Shown here piece after piece: positions 33,281-43,422 of a stretch of DNA of 64,000 nucleotides (the first letter of the stretch is position 1; every line of letters begins with the position of its first letter). Location of the stretch: contig NZ_LR733817.1 of NCBI RefSeq assembly GCF_902506165.1, positions 4,741,625 to 4,805,624 of the forward strand. Reading direction: 5' to 3'. Source of the stretch: Bosea sp. 29B. Its GTDB lineage: Bacteria; Pseudomonadota; Alphaproteobacteria; Rhizobiales; Beijerinckiaceae. The notes beneath the pieces were generated by a model. The model had not been told where the DNA came from. It was given only the letters and a program-made list of their open reading frames with translations, and made no database searches. The position numbers and the translations under genes are program-made.

Positions 33281-35341
33281 ATGAACGCGCCAGTGAAGAC
33301 CGTCCGCCAGCTTGAATCCTTCATCGCCGGAGACTGGGTCCGCGGCGCCGGCAAGGCCGTGCCGCTGCTCGATGCGGCGACGGGGGCCGAGGTCGCGCTG
33401 ATCGACGCGAGCGGTCTCGATATGAAGCGTGCTTTGAACCATGGCCGCGAGGCGGGCGGGCCGGCGCTGCGCAAGATGAGCTTCCACGAGCGCGCGTTGA
33501 TGCTGAAGGCGCTCGGCCAGGCGCTGATGGAGGCGAAGGAAGAGTTCTACACGCTCTCCACCGCGACCGGTGCGACACGCACCGATAGCTGGATCGACAT
33601 CGAAGGCGGGGTCGGCACCTTGCTGTCCTATGCGTCGAAGGGCCGGCGCGAATTGCCGAACACGCGCACGCTGGTCGATGGCGATGTCGAGGCGCTCTCG
33701 CGCGACAATACCTTCTCCGGCCAGCACATCTTGACACCGCTGGAAGGCGTCGCGATCCACATCAACGCCTTCAACTTCCCGTGCTGGGGCATGCTGGAGA
33801 AGCTGGCGCCGACGCTGCTCGCCGGCATGCCGGCGATCGTCAAGCCGGCGAGCCAGACCGCCTATCTGACCGAGTTGATGGTGCGGAAGATCATCGCGAC
33901 CGGCATCCTGCCCAAGGGCGCGCTGCAACTGATCAGCGGCTCGGTCGGCGACCTGCTCGACCATGTCGATTGCCAGGATGTCGTGACCTTCACCGGCTCA
34001 GCCGCCACCGGCCGCAAGCTCAAGACTCATCCGGCGATCGTCGAGAACTCCGTGCGCTTCACCATGGAGGCGGATTCGCTCAACGCCGCCATCCTCGGCC
34101 CCGACGCCGTCGCGGGAACCGAGGAGTTCGACCTCTTCGTCAAGGAGATCGCCCGCGAGATGACGGTAAAGGCCGGGCAGAAGTGCACGGCGATCCGCCG
34201 CGTGATCGCGCCGCGCGCCACCGTCGAGCCGCTGATCAAAGCGCTAGGAGACCGGCTCGCCAAGACCGTGCTCGGCAATCCCGGCGAGGAGGCGACCCGC
34301 ATGGGCCCGCTCGCCAGCCTCGCCCAGCGCGACGAGGTCCGCGCCCGGATCGCGGAGCTGCAGGGGGATGCCGAGATCGTCGCCGGCGATCCAGCTCAAG
34401 CCAATCTGATGTCGGGTGATGCGCAGACCGGCGCCTTCTTGAGCCCCGTGCTGCTTTATTGCGACAAGCCCGGCTCCGCCAAGGCCGTGCATGATGTCGA
34501 GGCCTTCGGCCCGGTCAGCACGATCATCCCTTACGAGACTGCCGAGGAGGCGGCAGAGCTGGCGCGGCGCGGCAAGGGCAGCCTCGTCGCCTCGGTCTTC
34601 ACCAACGACGCCGCCTTTGCGCGCGAGGCCGTAGAGGCGCTCGGGCCCTGGCATGGCCGCGTCATGCTCGGCAACCGCGTCAGCGCCAAGTCCTCGACCG
34701 GCCATGGCTCGCCGCTTCCGGTGCTGGTCCATGGCGGGCCAGGTCGCGCCGGCGGCGGCGAGGAACTTGGCGGCATGCGCTCGGTCAAGCACTACATGCA
34801 GCGCACCGCCGTCCAGGGCGCGCCCTGGCTGCTGTCGGAGGTCACCGGCCGCTGGATGCAGGGCGCCAAGACGCGGCAGGACGGCATCCATCCCTTCCGC
34901 AAGTCGCTGGCCGAGCTGGAGATCGGCGACCAGCTCGTCACGGCCTCGCGCACGGTGACGCTGGAGGACATCGAGCACTTCGCCCATTTCACCGGCGACA
35001 CCTTCTACGCCCATATGGACGAGGAGGCGGCCAAGGCGAACCCGTTCTTCGACGGGCGCGTCGCGCATGGCTATCTGATCGTGTCGTTCGCGGCGGGCCT
35101 GTTCGTCGATCCGGCGCCGGGCCCGGTGCTCGCCAATTACGGCGTCGACGCGTTGCGCTTCCTGACGCCGGTCAATCCGGGCGACAGCTTGCAGGTGACG
35201 CTGACCTGCAAGCAGATCAATCCGCGCGAGACCGAGGATTATGGCGAGGTGCGCTGGGACTGCACGGTCACCAACCAGGACGCCCAGCTCGTCGCGCAAT
35301 ACGACGTGCTGACCATGGTGGCGAAGACTTGGCCGGCTTGA
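33281..35341 (+). CDS. paaZ: Bifunctional oxepin-CoA hydrolase / 3-oxo-5,6-dehydrosuberyl-CoA semialdehyde dehydrogenase
   Basis: Two-domain enzyme (686 aa) that opens the oxepin-CoA ring and oxidises the resulting semialdehyde. The N-terminal aldehyde dehydrogenase domain (1 to about 520) has the FTGSAATGRK cofactor turn, the catalytic base region and Cys in AGQKCTAIRR. The C-terminal MaoC-type hotdog domain (about 535-686) has the hydratase Asp/His motif FTGDTFYAHMDEEAA. It is the last gene of the plus-strand paa operon; the next gene is convergent. Confidence 0.95.
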   Translation: MNAPVKTVRQLESFIAGDWVRGAGKAVPLLDAATGAEVALIDASGLDMKRALNHGREAGGPALRKMSFHERALMLKALGQALMEAKEEFYTLSTATGATRTDSWIDIEGGVGTLLSYASKGRRELPNTRTLVDGDVEALSRDNTFSGQHILTPLEGVAIHINAFNFPCWGMLEKLAPTLLAGMPAIVKPASQTAYLTELMVRKIIATGILPKGALQLISGSVGDLLDHVDCQDVVTFTGSAATGRKLKTHPAIVENSVRFTMEADSLNAAILGPDAVAGTEEFDLFVKEIAREMTVKAGQKCTAIRRVIAPRATVEPLIKALGDRLAKTVLGNPGEEATRMGPLASLAQRDEVRARIAELQGDAEIVAGDPAQANLMSGDAQTGAFLSPVLLYCDKPGSAKAVHDVEAFGPVSTIIPYETAEEAAELARRGKGSLVASVFTNDAAFAREAVEALGPWHGRVMLGNRVSAKSSTGHGSPLPVLVHGGPGRAGGGEELGGMRSVKHYMQRTAVQGAPWLLSEVTGRWMQGAKTRQDGIHPFRKSLAELEIGDQLVTASRTVTLEDIEHFAHFTGDTFYAHMDEEAAKANPFFDGRVAHGYLIVSFAAGLFVDPAPGPVLANYGVDALRFLTPVNPGDSLQVTLTCKQINPRETEDYGEVRWDCTVTNQDAQLVAQYDVLTMVAKTWPA

Positions 35342-35347
35342 GCGCCG

Positions 35348-35944
35348 CTACTTCATCGCGCTGGCGCCGTCGAGGAACAGCGCGGTGACCATGTCGGCAT
35401 AGCCTTCTCGGCTGAGCGCTCCGCTCGGCCGGAACCAGGTGTAGACCCAGTTGAGGATGCCGAAGAGCGACATGGTGACCGGCGTCACCCCGGCGCGGTT
35501 GTCCGCCAGCGCCGGGTTGATGTCGACCAGCACGTCCGAGAACGCCTTGACGATACGGCGTTCCATCTCCCGCAGCTCCAGCCGCTGGGCTTCGGTGAGC
35601 GAGCCGGTGCCGTTGAGCAGGACCTGGTGGAAGTTCGACGCCGTGCGGTAGTTCTCCAGCACGCCGCCGATCAGATGGCGCAAGCGTGCCCGTGGCTCGA
35701 GATCGGGCCGGTCGGCCTCAATGATCGCCGCCTCCAGCTCGACAAGATGGGTGCGGCCGATATCGAAGATCAGCAGGTCCTTGCTCGGATAGTAATGGTA
35801 GAGCAGCGCCTTGGAGACATTGTTCTCCTGGGCGATCTGCGCCATCGAGGCGCGCTCCATGCCGAGCTTGGCGAAGACGGCCGCGGCGCTGTCGAGGATG
35901 CTGCGCCGCTTCTCGTCGAAATCCGCAGCCCTGGTGCGGGCCAT
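35348..35944 (-). CDS. TetR family transcriptional regulator, PaaR-like
   Basis: A 198-aa TetR-family repressor: N-terminal helix-turn-helix domain (ILDSAAAVFAKLGMERASMAQIAQENNVSKALLYHYYPSKDLLIF, residues about 15-60) and an alpha-helical ligand domain. It is encoded 6 bp after paaK in the paaG-paaI-paaK-paaR operon. Two matching dyads in the paa intergenic regions are its likely operators and phenylacetyl-CoA its likely inducer, by analogy with PaaR. ATG 35944 is chosen; a GTG lies directly upstream at 35947. Confidence 0.88.
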   Translation of the reverse strand: MARTRAADFDEKRRSILDSAAAVFAKLGMERASMAQIAQENNVSKALLYHYYPSKDLLIFDIGRTHLVELEAAIIEADRPDLEPRARLRHLIGGVLENYRTASNFHQVLLNGTGSLTEAQRLELREMERRIVKAFSDVLVDINPALADNRAGVTPVTMSLFGILNWVYTWFRPSGALSREGYADMVTALFLDGASAMK

Positions 35945-35950
35945 CACCTG

Positions 35951-37261
35951 TTATCCTTTCGGCCTGTTGTCGACGACGCGCCTGGCTTTGCCGGCCGAAC
36001 GCTCGACCGAATCGGGATCACCGACCCGTATCTTGGTGCTCACCCCCACCACGCTTTTGATGTGGTGCGCAAGTTCCTTGGCTGACGAAGCGCGCGCGGC
36101 CTCATCGGTGGCGTGCGGCATCGCCTCGACATGCACGACCATGTCGTCCATCCGGCCGGCGCGCACGAGCTCGATCTGGAAATGCGGGGCGAGGCCATCG
36201 CATTTCAGCAATTGCTCCTCGATCTGCGTCGGGAAGATATTGACGCCGCGCAGGATCATCATGTCGTCGGTGCGGCCGGTGATCTTCTCGATCCGGCGCA
36301 TCGCCCGTGCCGTGCCGGGCAGCAGGCGCGTCAGGTCGCGGGTGCGATAGCGGATGATCGGCAGCGCCTCCTTGGTCAGCGAGGTGAAGACCAGCTCGCC
36401 CATCTCGCCGTCGGGCAGGACCTCGCCGGTCTCCGGGTTGATGATCTCCGGGTAGAAATGGTCCTCCCAGACATGCAGCCCGTCCTTGGTCTCGACGCAT
36501 TCGCTGGCGACGCCCGGGCCGATCACCTCGGACAGGCCGTAGATGTCGACGGCATGCATGTCGAAATCCTGCTGGATCTCCTCGCGCATCGCATTGGTCC
36601 AGGGCTCGGCCCCGAAGATGCCGACAGCCAGCGAGGAGCTGCGCGGATCGATGCCCTGGCGGCGGAACTCGTCGAGGATCGACAGCATGTAGGACGGCGT
36701 CACCATGATGATGCGCGGCTTGAAATCCTGGATCAGGCAGACCTGGCGCTCGGTCATGCCGCCAGAGATCGGGATCACCGTGCAGCCGAGCTTCTCGGCG
36801 CCGTAATGGGCGCCCAGGCCGCCGGTGAACAGGCCGTAGCCATAGGCGACATGGCAGATGTCGCCGGCCCGGCCGCCCGCGGCCCGGATCGAGCGGGCGA
36901 CGCAGGTCGCCCACATCTCGATGTCGTTCCGGGTGTAGCCGACGACCGTCGGCTTGCCGGTCGTGCCGGAGGAGGCGTGGATGCGGGCGACCCTCTCTTG
37001 AGGCACCGCGAACATCCCGAACGGATAGGTGTCGCGCAGGTCCTTCTTCACCGTGAAGGGGAATTTCGCGAGGTCGGACAGCGTCCTCAGATCATCGGGA
37101 TGGATGCCGGCCTTGTCGAACTGCGCCCGGTAATGCGGGGAGTTGCGATAGGCGTGGTCGAGCGTCGTCTTCAGCCGCTTGAGCTGGAGCGCCGAAATCT
37201 CGTCGCGGGAGGCGGTTTCGATGGGATCTAGATCGCCCGGGCGGGGCGAAAGGTCTTCCAT
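35951..37261 (-). CDS. paaK: Phenylacetate-CoA ligase
   Basis: AMP-forming ligase (436 aa) that activates phenylacetate to phenylacetyl-CoA, the first step of the pathway. The PaaK-type P-loop ARIHASSGTTGKPTVVGYT (about residue 95), the VDIYGLSEVIGPGVASEC motif and the YRTRDLTRLLPGTARAMRRIEKITGRTDDMMILRGVNIFPTQIEE segment are characteristic. The open frame runs upstream to 37363, but GGAGGA directly before ATG 37261 and the family N-terminus support the shorter form. It lies between paaI and the TetR gene. Confidence 0.96.
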   Translation of the reverse strand: MEDLSPRPGDLDPIETASRDEISALQLKRLKTTLDHAYRNSPHYRAQFDKAGIHPDDLRTLSDLAKFPFTVKKDLRDTYPFGMFAVPQERVARIHASSGTTGKPTVVGYTRNDIEMWATCVARSIRAAGGRAGDICHVAYGYGLFTGGLGAHYGAEKLGCTVIPISGGMTERQVCLIQDFKPRIIMVTPSYMLSILDEFRRQGIDPRSSSLAVGIFGAEPWTNAMREEIQQDFDMHAVDIYGLSEVIGPGVASECVETKDGLHVWEDHFYPEIINPETGEVLPDGEMGELVFTSLTKEALPIIRYRTRDLTRLLPGTARAMRRIEKITGRTDDMMILRGVNIFPTQIEEQLLKCDGLAPHFQIELVRAGRMDDMVVHVEAMPHATDEAARASSAKELAHHIKSVVGVSTKIRVGDPDSVERSAGKARRVVDNRPKG

Positions 37262-37298
37262 GGGTGTCCTCCGCTTTGTCTTGTTTCGGCCGGAACGT

Positions 37299-37745
37299 TC
37301 AGCCCGGCGCGGGTATCGGCGTGCCCTTGACGGTACGGGAGTGGCCGCGGAATTCCGCGACATGCTCGCCGTTCTGGTTCGTCACCTTGATGTCGTAGAT
37401 GCCGCCGCGGCCGATGCGCGAGACCTCGCGGGCGCTTGCAGTGAGGTGGTCGCCCTCGAAGGCCGGGCGCAGGAACGTCACCGAGCAATGCTGCGCGACG
37501 GTGTTCTGGTTGTAGCTGTTGCAGGCGAAGGCAAAGGCCGAGTCCGCCAAAGTGAAGATGTAGCCGCCATGGCAGGTCTTGTGGCCGTTGGTCATCGCCG
37601 CCGTCACGGTCAGCGACAGCGTCGCCTCGCCCGGCCCGACGCTGTCGAGGCTCATGCCGAGGCTGCGGGAGGCGAGGTCGTTCTCCCACATTGCCGCGGC
37701 AGAAGCGCGGGCGACGGCGAGCGGGTCGGAGAAATCGAGGCTCAT
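37299..37745 (-). CDS. paaI: Hydroxyphenylacetyl-CoA thioesterase
   Basis: Hotdog-fold thioesterase (148 aa) that rescues CoA from dead-end aryl-CoA intermediates of the phenylacetate pathway. The active-site region NGHKTCHGGYIFTLADSAFAFACN (with the Asp nucleophile/base in LADSAF), the ASAREVSRIGRGGIYDIKVTNQ strand and FRGHSRTVKG near the C-terminus match PaaI. Its start overlaps the paaG stop by 4 nt. Confidence 0.94.
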   Translation of the reverse strand: MSLDFSDPLAVARASAAAMWENDLASRSLGMSLDSVGPGEATLSLTVTAAMTNGHKTCHGGYIFTLADSAFAFACNSYNQNTVAQHCSVTFLRPAFEGDHLTASAREVSRIGRGGIYDIKVTNQNGEHVAEFRGHSRTVKGTPIPAPG

Positions 37746-38527
37746 CGTCCGCTAAACTTTGGCTGGCGCTTGTCGAGGAAGGCGAGGACTCCTTCGGCAT
37801 AGTCGGCACTGCGGCCGGCCTGGCGCTGCAGGTCGCGTTCGAGGTCGAGCTGCTGGTCGAGCGTGTTGCCGGCCGAGGCCTGGATTGCCTGCTTGATCAG
37901 GCCGAGCCCTAAAGTCGGTCCGGCGGCGAGCTTCCTGCCGAGCGCCTCGGCCTCGCTCATCAGCTCTGCATCGTCGACGGCGCGCCAGATCAGTCCCCAG
38001 GCCGCCGCAGTTTCTGCCGTCAACGGTTCCGCCGTCAGGGCGAGTGCCTTGGCGCGCGCCTCGCCGAGCATTTGCGCGAGGCTCCAGGTGCCGCCGGAAT
38101 CGGGCACGAGGCCGATCTTGGAAAAGGCCTGGATGAACTTCGCTGAACGCGCCGCCAGCACGATGTCGCAGGCGATCGCGATATTGGCGCCGGCGCCGGC
38201 GGCGACGCCGTTGACCGCGCAGATGACCGGCTTGTCGAGGCTGCGGATCAGCCGGATGAGGGGATTGTAGAAAGTCTCGATCGTGCGGCCGAGATCCGGC
38301 GCGGCCTCCTTGCGCGGATCGCGATCGCCCAGGTCCTGGCCGGCGCAGAAGCCGCGGCCGGCGCCCGTCAGCAGGACGGCGCGGACAGCGCTCTCGTCAT
38401 GCGCGCGCTGGAAACCGGCGCGCAGCGCCAGATGCATCTCGTCATTGAAGGAATTGAGCTTGTCGGGACGATTGAGCGTCAGCCGGAGCAGGCCGTCGGC
38501 GAGCTCTATCTTGACCGTGTCGGACAC
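37742..38527 (-). CDS. paaG: 2-(1,2-epoxy-1,2-dihydrophenyl)acetyl-CoA isomerase
   Basis: Crotonase-fold isomerase (261 aa) that converts the ring epoxide to oxepin-CoA. The oxyanion-hole segments GAGRGFCAGQDLGDRDPR (about residue 60) and NGVAAGAGANIAIACDIV and the FSKIGLVPDSGGTW stretch are typical of PaaG. I chose GTG 38527 because GGGAGGAAGG lies at ideal spacing before it; ATG 38542 overlaps that ribosome site. It is the first gene of the minus-strand paa operon and is divergent from the liv-type transporter. Confidence 0.9.
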   Translation of the reverse strand: MSDTVKIELADGLLRLTLNRPDKLNSFNDEMHLALRAGFQRAHDESAVRAVLLTGAGRGFCAGQDLGDRDPRKEAAPDLGRTIETFYNPLIRLIRSLDKPVICAVNGVAAGAGANIAIACDIVLAARSAKFIQAFSKIGLVPDSGGTWSLAQMLGEARAKALALTAEPLTAETAAAWGLIWRAVDDAELMSEAEALGRKLAAGPTLGLGLIKQAIQASAGNTLDQQLDLERDLQRQAGRSADYAEGVLAFLDKRQPKFSGR

Positions 38528-38588
38528 GAGCCTTCCTCCCATTCAAGTCGCAGCCTTGGGCCGTCGCTTCAAAAAATTCCTTGCATAG

Positions 38589-38602
38589 TCCGAACGGTCG
38601 GT
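38589..38602. promoter_or_regulatory. Second paa operator-like dyad, between paaG and livK
   Basis: Read on the minus strand this is ACCGACCGTTCGGA with the flank TGACCGACCG, matching 12 of 14 positions of the perfect palindrome at 27340-27353. It sits in the divergent region where it could control both the paaGIKR operon and the branched-chain-type importer. Its imperfect right half could make it a weaker site. Confidence 0.6.
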
Positions 38603-38769
38603 CAATTATTAACTCAACGAAGGCGCGAGCGAGCTGGACGGGTCCATACGATCCAGGGCTGGCACTGCGCCTGCGGGGAACGATAACGACCGCGCTCCGA
38701 GCCTTTGGCGGTGCGGCGACAACCACAAAGCGCTTCGACAAAAGAGCGCCCGGGACGGTGGAGGAAACG

Positions 38770-39906
38770 ATGAAGTTCGGAGTTATCGGCGGCGCGCTCG
38801 CGCTGACGCTCGGCTTGGCTGGCCCGGCCCTCGCCGACATCAAGATCGGCGCCTCGGTCTCCGAGACGGGACCGGCCTCCTCGCTCGGCGATCCCGAGGC
38901 CAAGACCCTCAAATTGCTGGTCGACGAGATCAACGCCGCCGGCGGTGTGCTCGGCCAGAAGATCAAGCTCGTCCTCTATGACGACGGCGGGGACCCGAAC
39001 AAGGCGCGCACCTTCGCCACCCGTTTGGTCGAGGATGACGAGGTCGTCGCCATCGTCGGCGGCTCGACCACCGGCACCACCATGTCGATCATCTCGGTCG
39101 TCGAGAACGCCAAGATCCCGTTCATCTCGCTGGCGGGCGCGATCGAGATCATCGACCCGGTCAAGCCTTTCGTCTTCAAGACGCCGCATACCGATCGGAT
39201 GGCGTGCCGCAAGATCTTCGAGGACATGAAGGCCAAGGGCTATAGCAAGATCGCCCTGATCTCCGGCTCGGACGGTTTCGGCGCCTCGATGCGCAAGCAA
39301 TGCCTGCAGGTCATCGGCGAGTTCGGTATCACCGTGCTGGCCGAGGAGACCTACGGCCCGAACGACGCCGACATGACCCCGCAGCTGACCAATATCCGCT
39401 CCAAGGCGGACGTGCAGGCGATCCTCAATCCGGGCTTCGGCCAGGGCCCGGCGATCGTCACCCGCAATTACGGCCAGCTCGGCATCAAGACGCCGCTCTA
39501 CCAGTCGCATGGCGTCGCCTCGAAGAGCTTCATCGATCTTGCCGGTCCGGCCTCCGAAGGCGTGCGCCTGCCCGGCACAGCCGTCCTCGTCGCCAGTCTC
39601 CTGCCGGCGAACGACCCGCAGAAGGCGGTCGTCTCCGCCTATACGAGCGCCTACCAGGCGAAGTTCAACCAGCCCGCCTCGACCTTCGGCGGCTACGCGC
39701 ATGACGGCTTGCGGCTCCTGGTCGATGCGATCAAGCGCGCCGGCAAGGCCGAGCCGAAGGCGATCCGCGACGCGCTCGAGAACACCAAGGGCTTCGTCGG
39801 CGTGACCGGCACCTTCAACATGGCAGCGGGTGACCATCTCGGCCTCGATCTCTCCGCCTTCCGTATGCTCGAGATCAAGGGCGGCAACTGGGCGCTGGTG
39901 CAGTAA
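38770..39906 (+). CDS. ABC transporter substrate-binding protein, branched-chain amino acid (LivK) type
   Basis: Periplasmic binding protein (378 aa) of the HAAT group with a Sec signal peptide (MKFGVIGGALALTLGLAGPALA). The mature start DIKIGASVSETGPASSLGDPEAKTLKLLVDEINAAGG and the ligand-binding VGGSTTGTTMS segment are typical. It heads a five-gene operon (SBP, two permeases, two ATPases). Position next to paa genes and a shared operator suggest an aromatic acid such as phenylacetate as ligand rather than leucine; that is inference. The open frame extends upstream to 38581, but GGAGGAAACG before ATG 38770 fixes the start. Confidence 0.93.
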   Translation: MKFGVIGGALALTLGLAGPALADIKIGASVSETGPASSLGDPEAKTLKLLVDEINAAGGVLGQKIKLVLYDDGGDPNKARTFATRLVEDDEVVAIVGGSTTGTTMSIISVVENAKIPFISLAGAIEIIDPVKPFVFKTPHTDRMACRKIFEDMKAKGYSKIALISGSDGFGASMRKQCLQVIGEFGITVLAEETYGPNDADMTPQLTNIRSKADVQAILNPGFGQGPAIVTRNYGQLGIKTPLYQSHGVASKSFIDLAGPASEGVRLPGTAVLVASLLPANDPQKAVVSAYTSAYQAKFNQPASTFGGYAHDGLRLLVDAIKRAGKAEPKAIRDALENTKGFVGVTGTFNMAAGDHLGLDLSAFRMLEIKGGNWALVQ

Positions 39907-39950
39907 GGCGCAGGAACGGGGCATCGGCGGTCGCTGGGCGGCACCCTCTC

Positions 39951-40043
39951 CGTCATGGTCGGGCTTGTCCCGACCATCCACGTCTTCCTTCGGGCAGGGC
40001 GGTGTTCGAGACGTGGATGCTCGCCACAGGGGCGAGCATGACG
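39951..40043. repeat. Three-stem palindromic repeat between livK- and livH-type genes
   Basis: Outer CGTCATG (39951-39957) pairs with CATGACG (40037-40043). Inside are a hairpin of ATGGTCGGG with CCCGACCAT, a second pair CCACGTCT with AGACGTGG, and a third ATGCTCGCC with GGGCGAGCAT. It resembles dispersed intergenic repeats of Rhizobiales. In this position it could reduce downstream expression or protect the binding-protein mRNA. Confidence 0.7.
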
Positions 40044-40089
40044 AGTTGGACTGGCCTTCGGCATCCGGGTGAGCCACGGGGAGCATAGA

Positions 40090-40962
40090 GTGCCCGAACT
40101 TCTGCAATACCTGTTGTCGGGCGTGACAGTCGGGGCGGTCTATGCGCTGGTCGCCCTCGGCTTCACCCTGATCTACAACGCCTCCGATGTGGTGAACTTT
40201 GCCCAGGGCGAGTTCGTCATGCTCGGCGGCATGATCACCTTCTTCGCCTGGCAGGCCGGCATCCCGCTGCCGCTGGCGGCGCTGCTCGCCATTCTCGCGG
40301 CGGCGACGATCGGCGTCCTCCTCAACAAGCTGGCGATCGAGCCGGCCCGCGGCGCCCCCGTCGCTAGCCTGATCATCATCACCATCGGCGCCTCGATCTT
40401 CCTGCGCGGCAGCGCCCAGCTCGTTTTTGACAAGCAGCTCCACCGCTTCCCGAGCTTCTCCGGCGACGACCCGCTCAGGATCTTCGGCGCGACGATCCTG
40501 CCGCAGGGCCTCTGGGTCATCGCCGGAGCGGTCGCGATCTTCCTGGTCCTGTGGCTGTTCTTCGCCCGTACGCTGACCGGCAAGGCCGTGCTCGCAACCG
40601 CTAACAACCGCATCGCGGCGAGCCTCGTCGGCATCAACCCCAACCACATGATGACGCTGAGCTTCGCCGTCTCGGCCGCGATCGGCGCCCTCGCCGGCGT
40701 GCTTGTCACCCCGATCACCCTGACCAGCTACGATCTCGGCGTCGCGATGGCGTTGAAGGGCTTCGCCGCCGCCATGCTCGGCGGCATGGGCGTTCCGGCC
40801 GGTGCGCTGGCCGGCGGCTTGCTGCTCGGGCTGATCGAGGCGCTCACCGCCGGCTATGTCAGTTCCGTCTACAAGGACGCCGTCGCCTTCGTGCTGATCC
40901 TCGTGATCCTGTTCGCCCGGCCTCAAGGGTTGTTCGGCCGCAAGGCGATGGACCGGGTGTGA
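40090..40962 (+). CDS. ABC transporter permease, LivH type
   Basis: Inner-membrane permease (290 aa) of the HAAT family. ELLQYLLSGVTVGAVYALVALGFTLIYNASDVVNFAQGEFVMLGGM is the standard LivH opening, and the EAA-like loop AATANNRIAASLVGINPNHMM is present. About eight membrane helices are predicted by eye. GTG 40090 with GGGGAG upstream (40078-40083) is preferred to GTG 40069. It pairs with the LivM-type permease encoded next, overlapping it or adjoining it by a few bases. Confidence 0.93.
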   Translation: MPELLQYLLSGVTVGAVYALVALGFTLIYNASDVVNFAQGEFVMLGGMITFFAWQAGIPLPLAALLAILAAATIGVLLNKLAIEPARGAPVASLIIITIGASIFLRGSAQLVFDKQLHRFPSFSGDDPLRIFGATILPQGLWVIAGAVAIFLVLWLFFARTLTGKAVLATANNRIAASLVGINPNHMMTLSFAVSAAIGALAGVLVTPITLTSYDLGVAMALKGFAAAMLGGMGVPAGALAGGLLLGLIEALTAGYVSSVYKDAVAFVLILVILFARPQGLFGRKAMDRV

Positions 40963-40964
40963 CG

Positions 40965-41917
40965 ATGCGCCTGTCCCAGAAGCATCTCACTTTGATCGTG
41001 CTCGCCGTGCTGATCGCGCTGGCACCGGCCCTCTTCCCTTCGAATTTCTATTACCGCATCGGCGCGCTGATCTTCGTCAACGGACTCGCGGTCACCGGCC
41101 TCGTCGTCCTGATCGGCTTCGCCGGCCAGATCAGCCTCGGCCATGCCGGCTTCGCCGGGATCGGCGCCTATGCCTGTGCTCTGGCGCCAGGCTACCTTGG
41201 CCTGCATCCTGGCCTCGCCATGCTGCTCGGCGCGGTGTTGTCGGGTGGTGTCGCCTGGCTGATCGGCCGGCCGATCCTGCGGCTCAAGGGCTATTACCTC
41301 GCCGTCGCCACGCTCGGCTTCGGCATCCTGGTCTCGATGGTGCTGGCCAACGAAGCGAAGATCACCGGCGGTCCGGACGGGCGCGAGGTCGCCGAGCTCG
41401 GCCTGCGCAGCGCGCTCGCCTCGATCGGTATCGGCCTGAGCAATGCCCAGTTCTGGTACGCCGCCACCGGCATCTCCATGCTGGCCGGCGCCTGGGTCGC
41501 GCTCAACCTGCAGGACAGCCCCTCGGGAAGGGCGCTGCGCGCCCTGCACGATTCCGAGGTCGCGGCCCGCACCGTCGGCGTCGACGTCGCCAGGCTCAAG
41601 CTCTCGGCCTTCGTGATCTCGGCCGTTTATGCCTCGCTCTCCGGTTCGCTGCTGGCGCTGATGAACCGCTTCATCACGCCCGACGTTGCCGGCTTTCTGC
41701 ACTCGATCGAGCTGGTGACGATGACGGTGTTCGGCGGCGTCGGCTCGGTGCCGGGCGCCATCCTTGGCGCGGCGGCGCTGACCCTGCTGCCGCAGGCGCT
41801 GACCGTGTTGCAGCAATACGAGAACCTCATCCTCGGCCTGATCATGATGCTGGTGATGATCTTCATGCGCGAGGGGCTGCTGCCTTCGCTCATGCGCCGC
41901 CTGAAGGGGAGGGGCTG

Positions 41918-41918
<1 letters not shown>
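40965..41918 (+). CDS. ABC transporter permease, LivM type
   Basis: Second permease (317 aa) of the HAAT importer. The sequence GLAVTGLVVLIGFAGQISLGHAGFAGIGAYACAL is the LivM signature, followed by GYYLAVATLGFGILVSMVLANEAKITGGPDG and the EAA-type loop LRALHDSEVAARTVGVDVARLKL. ATG 40965 is chosen; a GTG at 40959 overlapping the upstream stop is equally in frame. The stop overlaps the start of the first ATPase (TGATG). Confidence 0.92.
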
Positions 41919-43391
<1,473 letters not shown>

Positions 43392-43422
43392 GACGCTGCG
43401 CGCTGCAATGCGGCCCCCGGCC

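Noticed and set aside
38614..40926. A 770-codon minus-strand frame antisense to the liv-type genes
   Set aside because: Shadow of two genuine transporter genes; also runs through the intergenic repeat; no recognisable domain.
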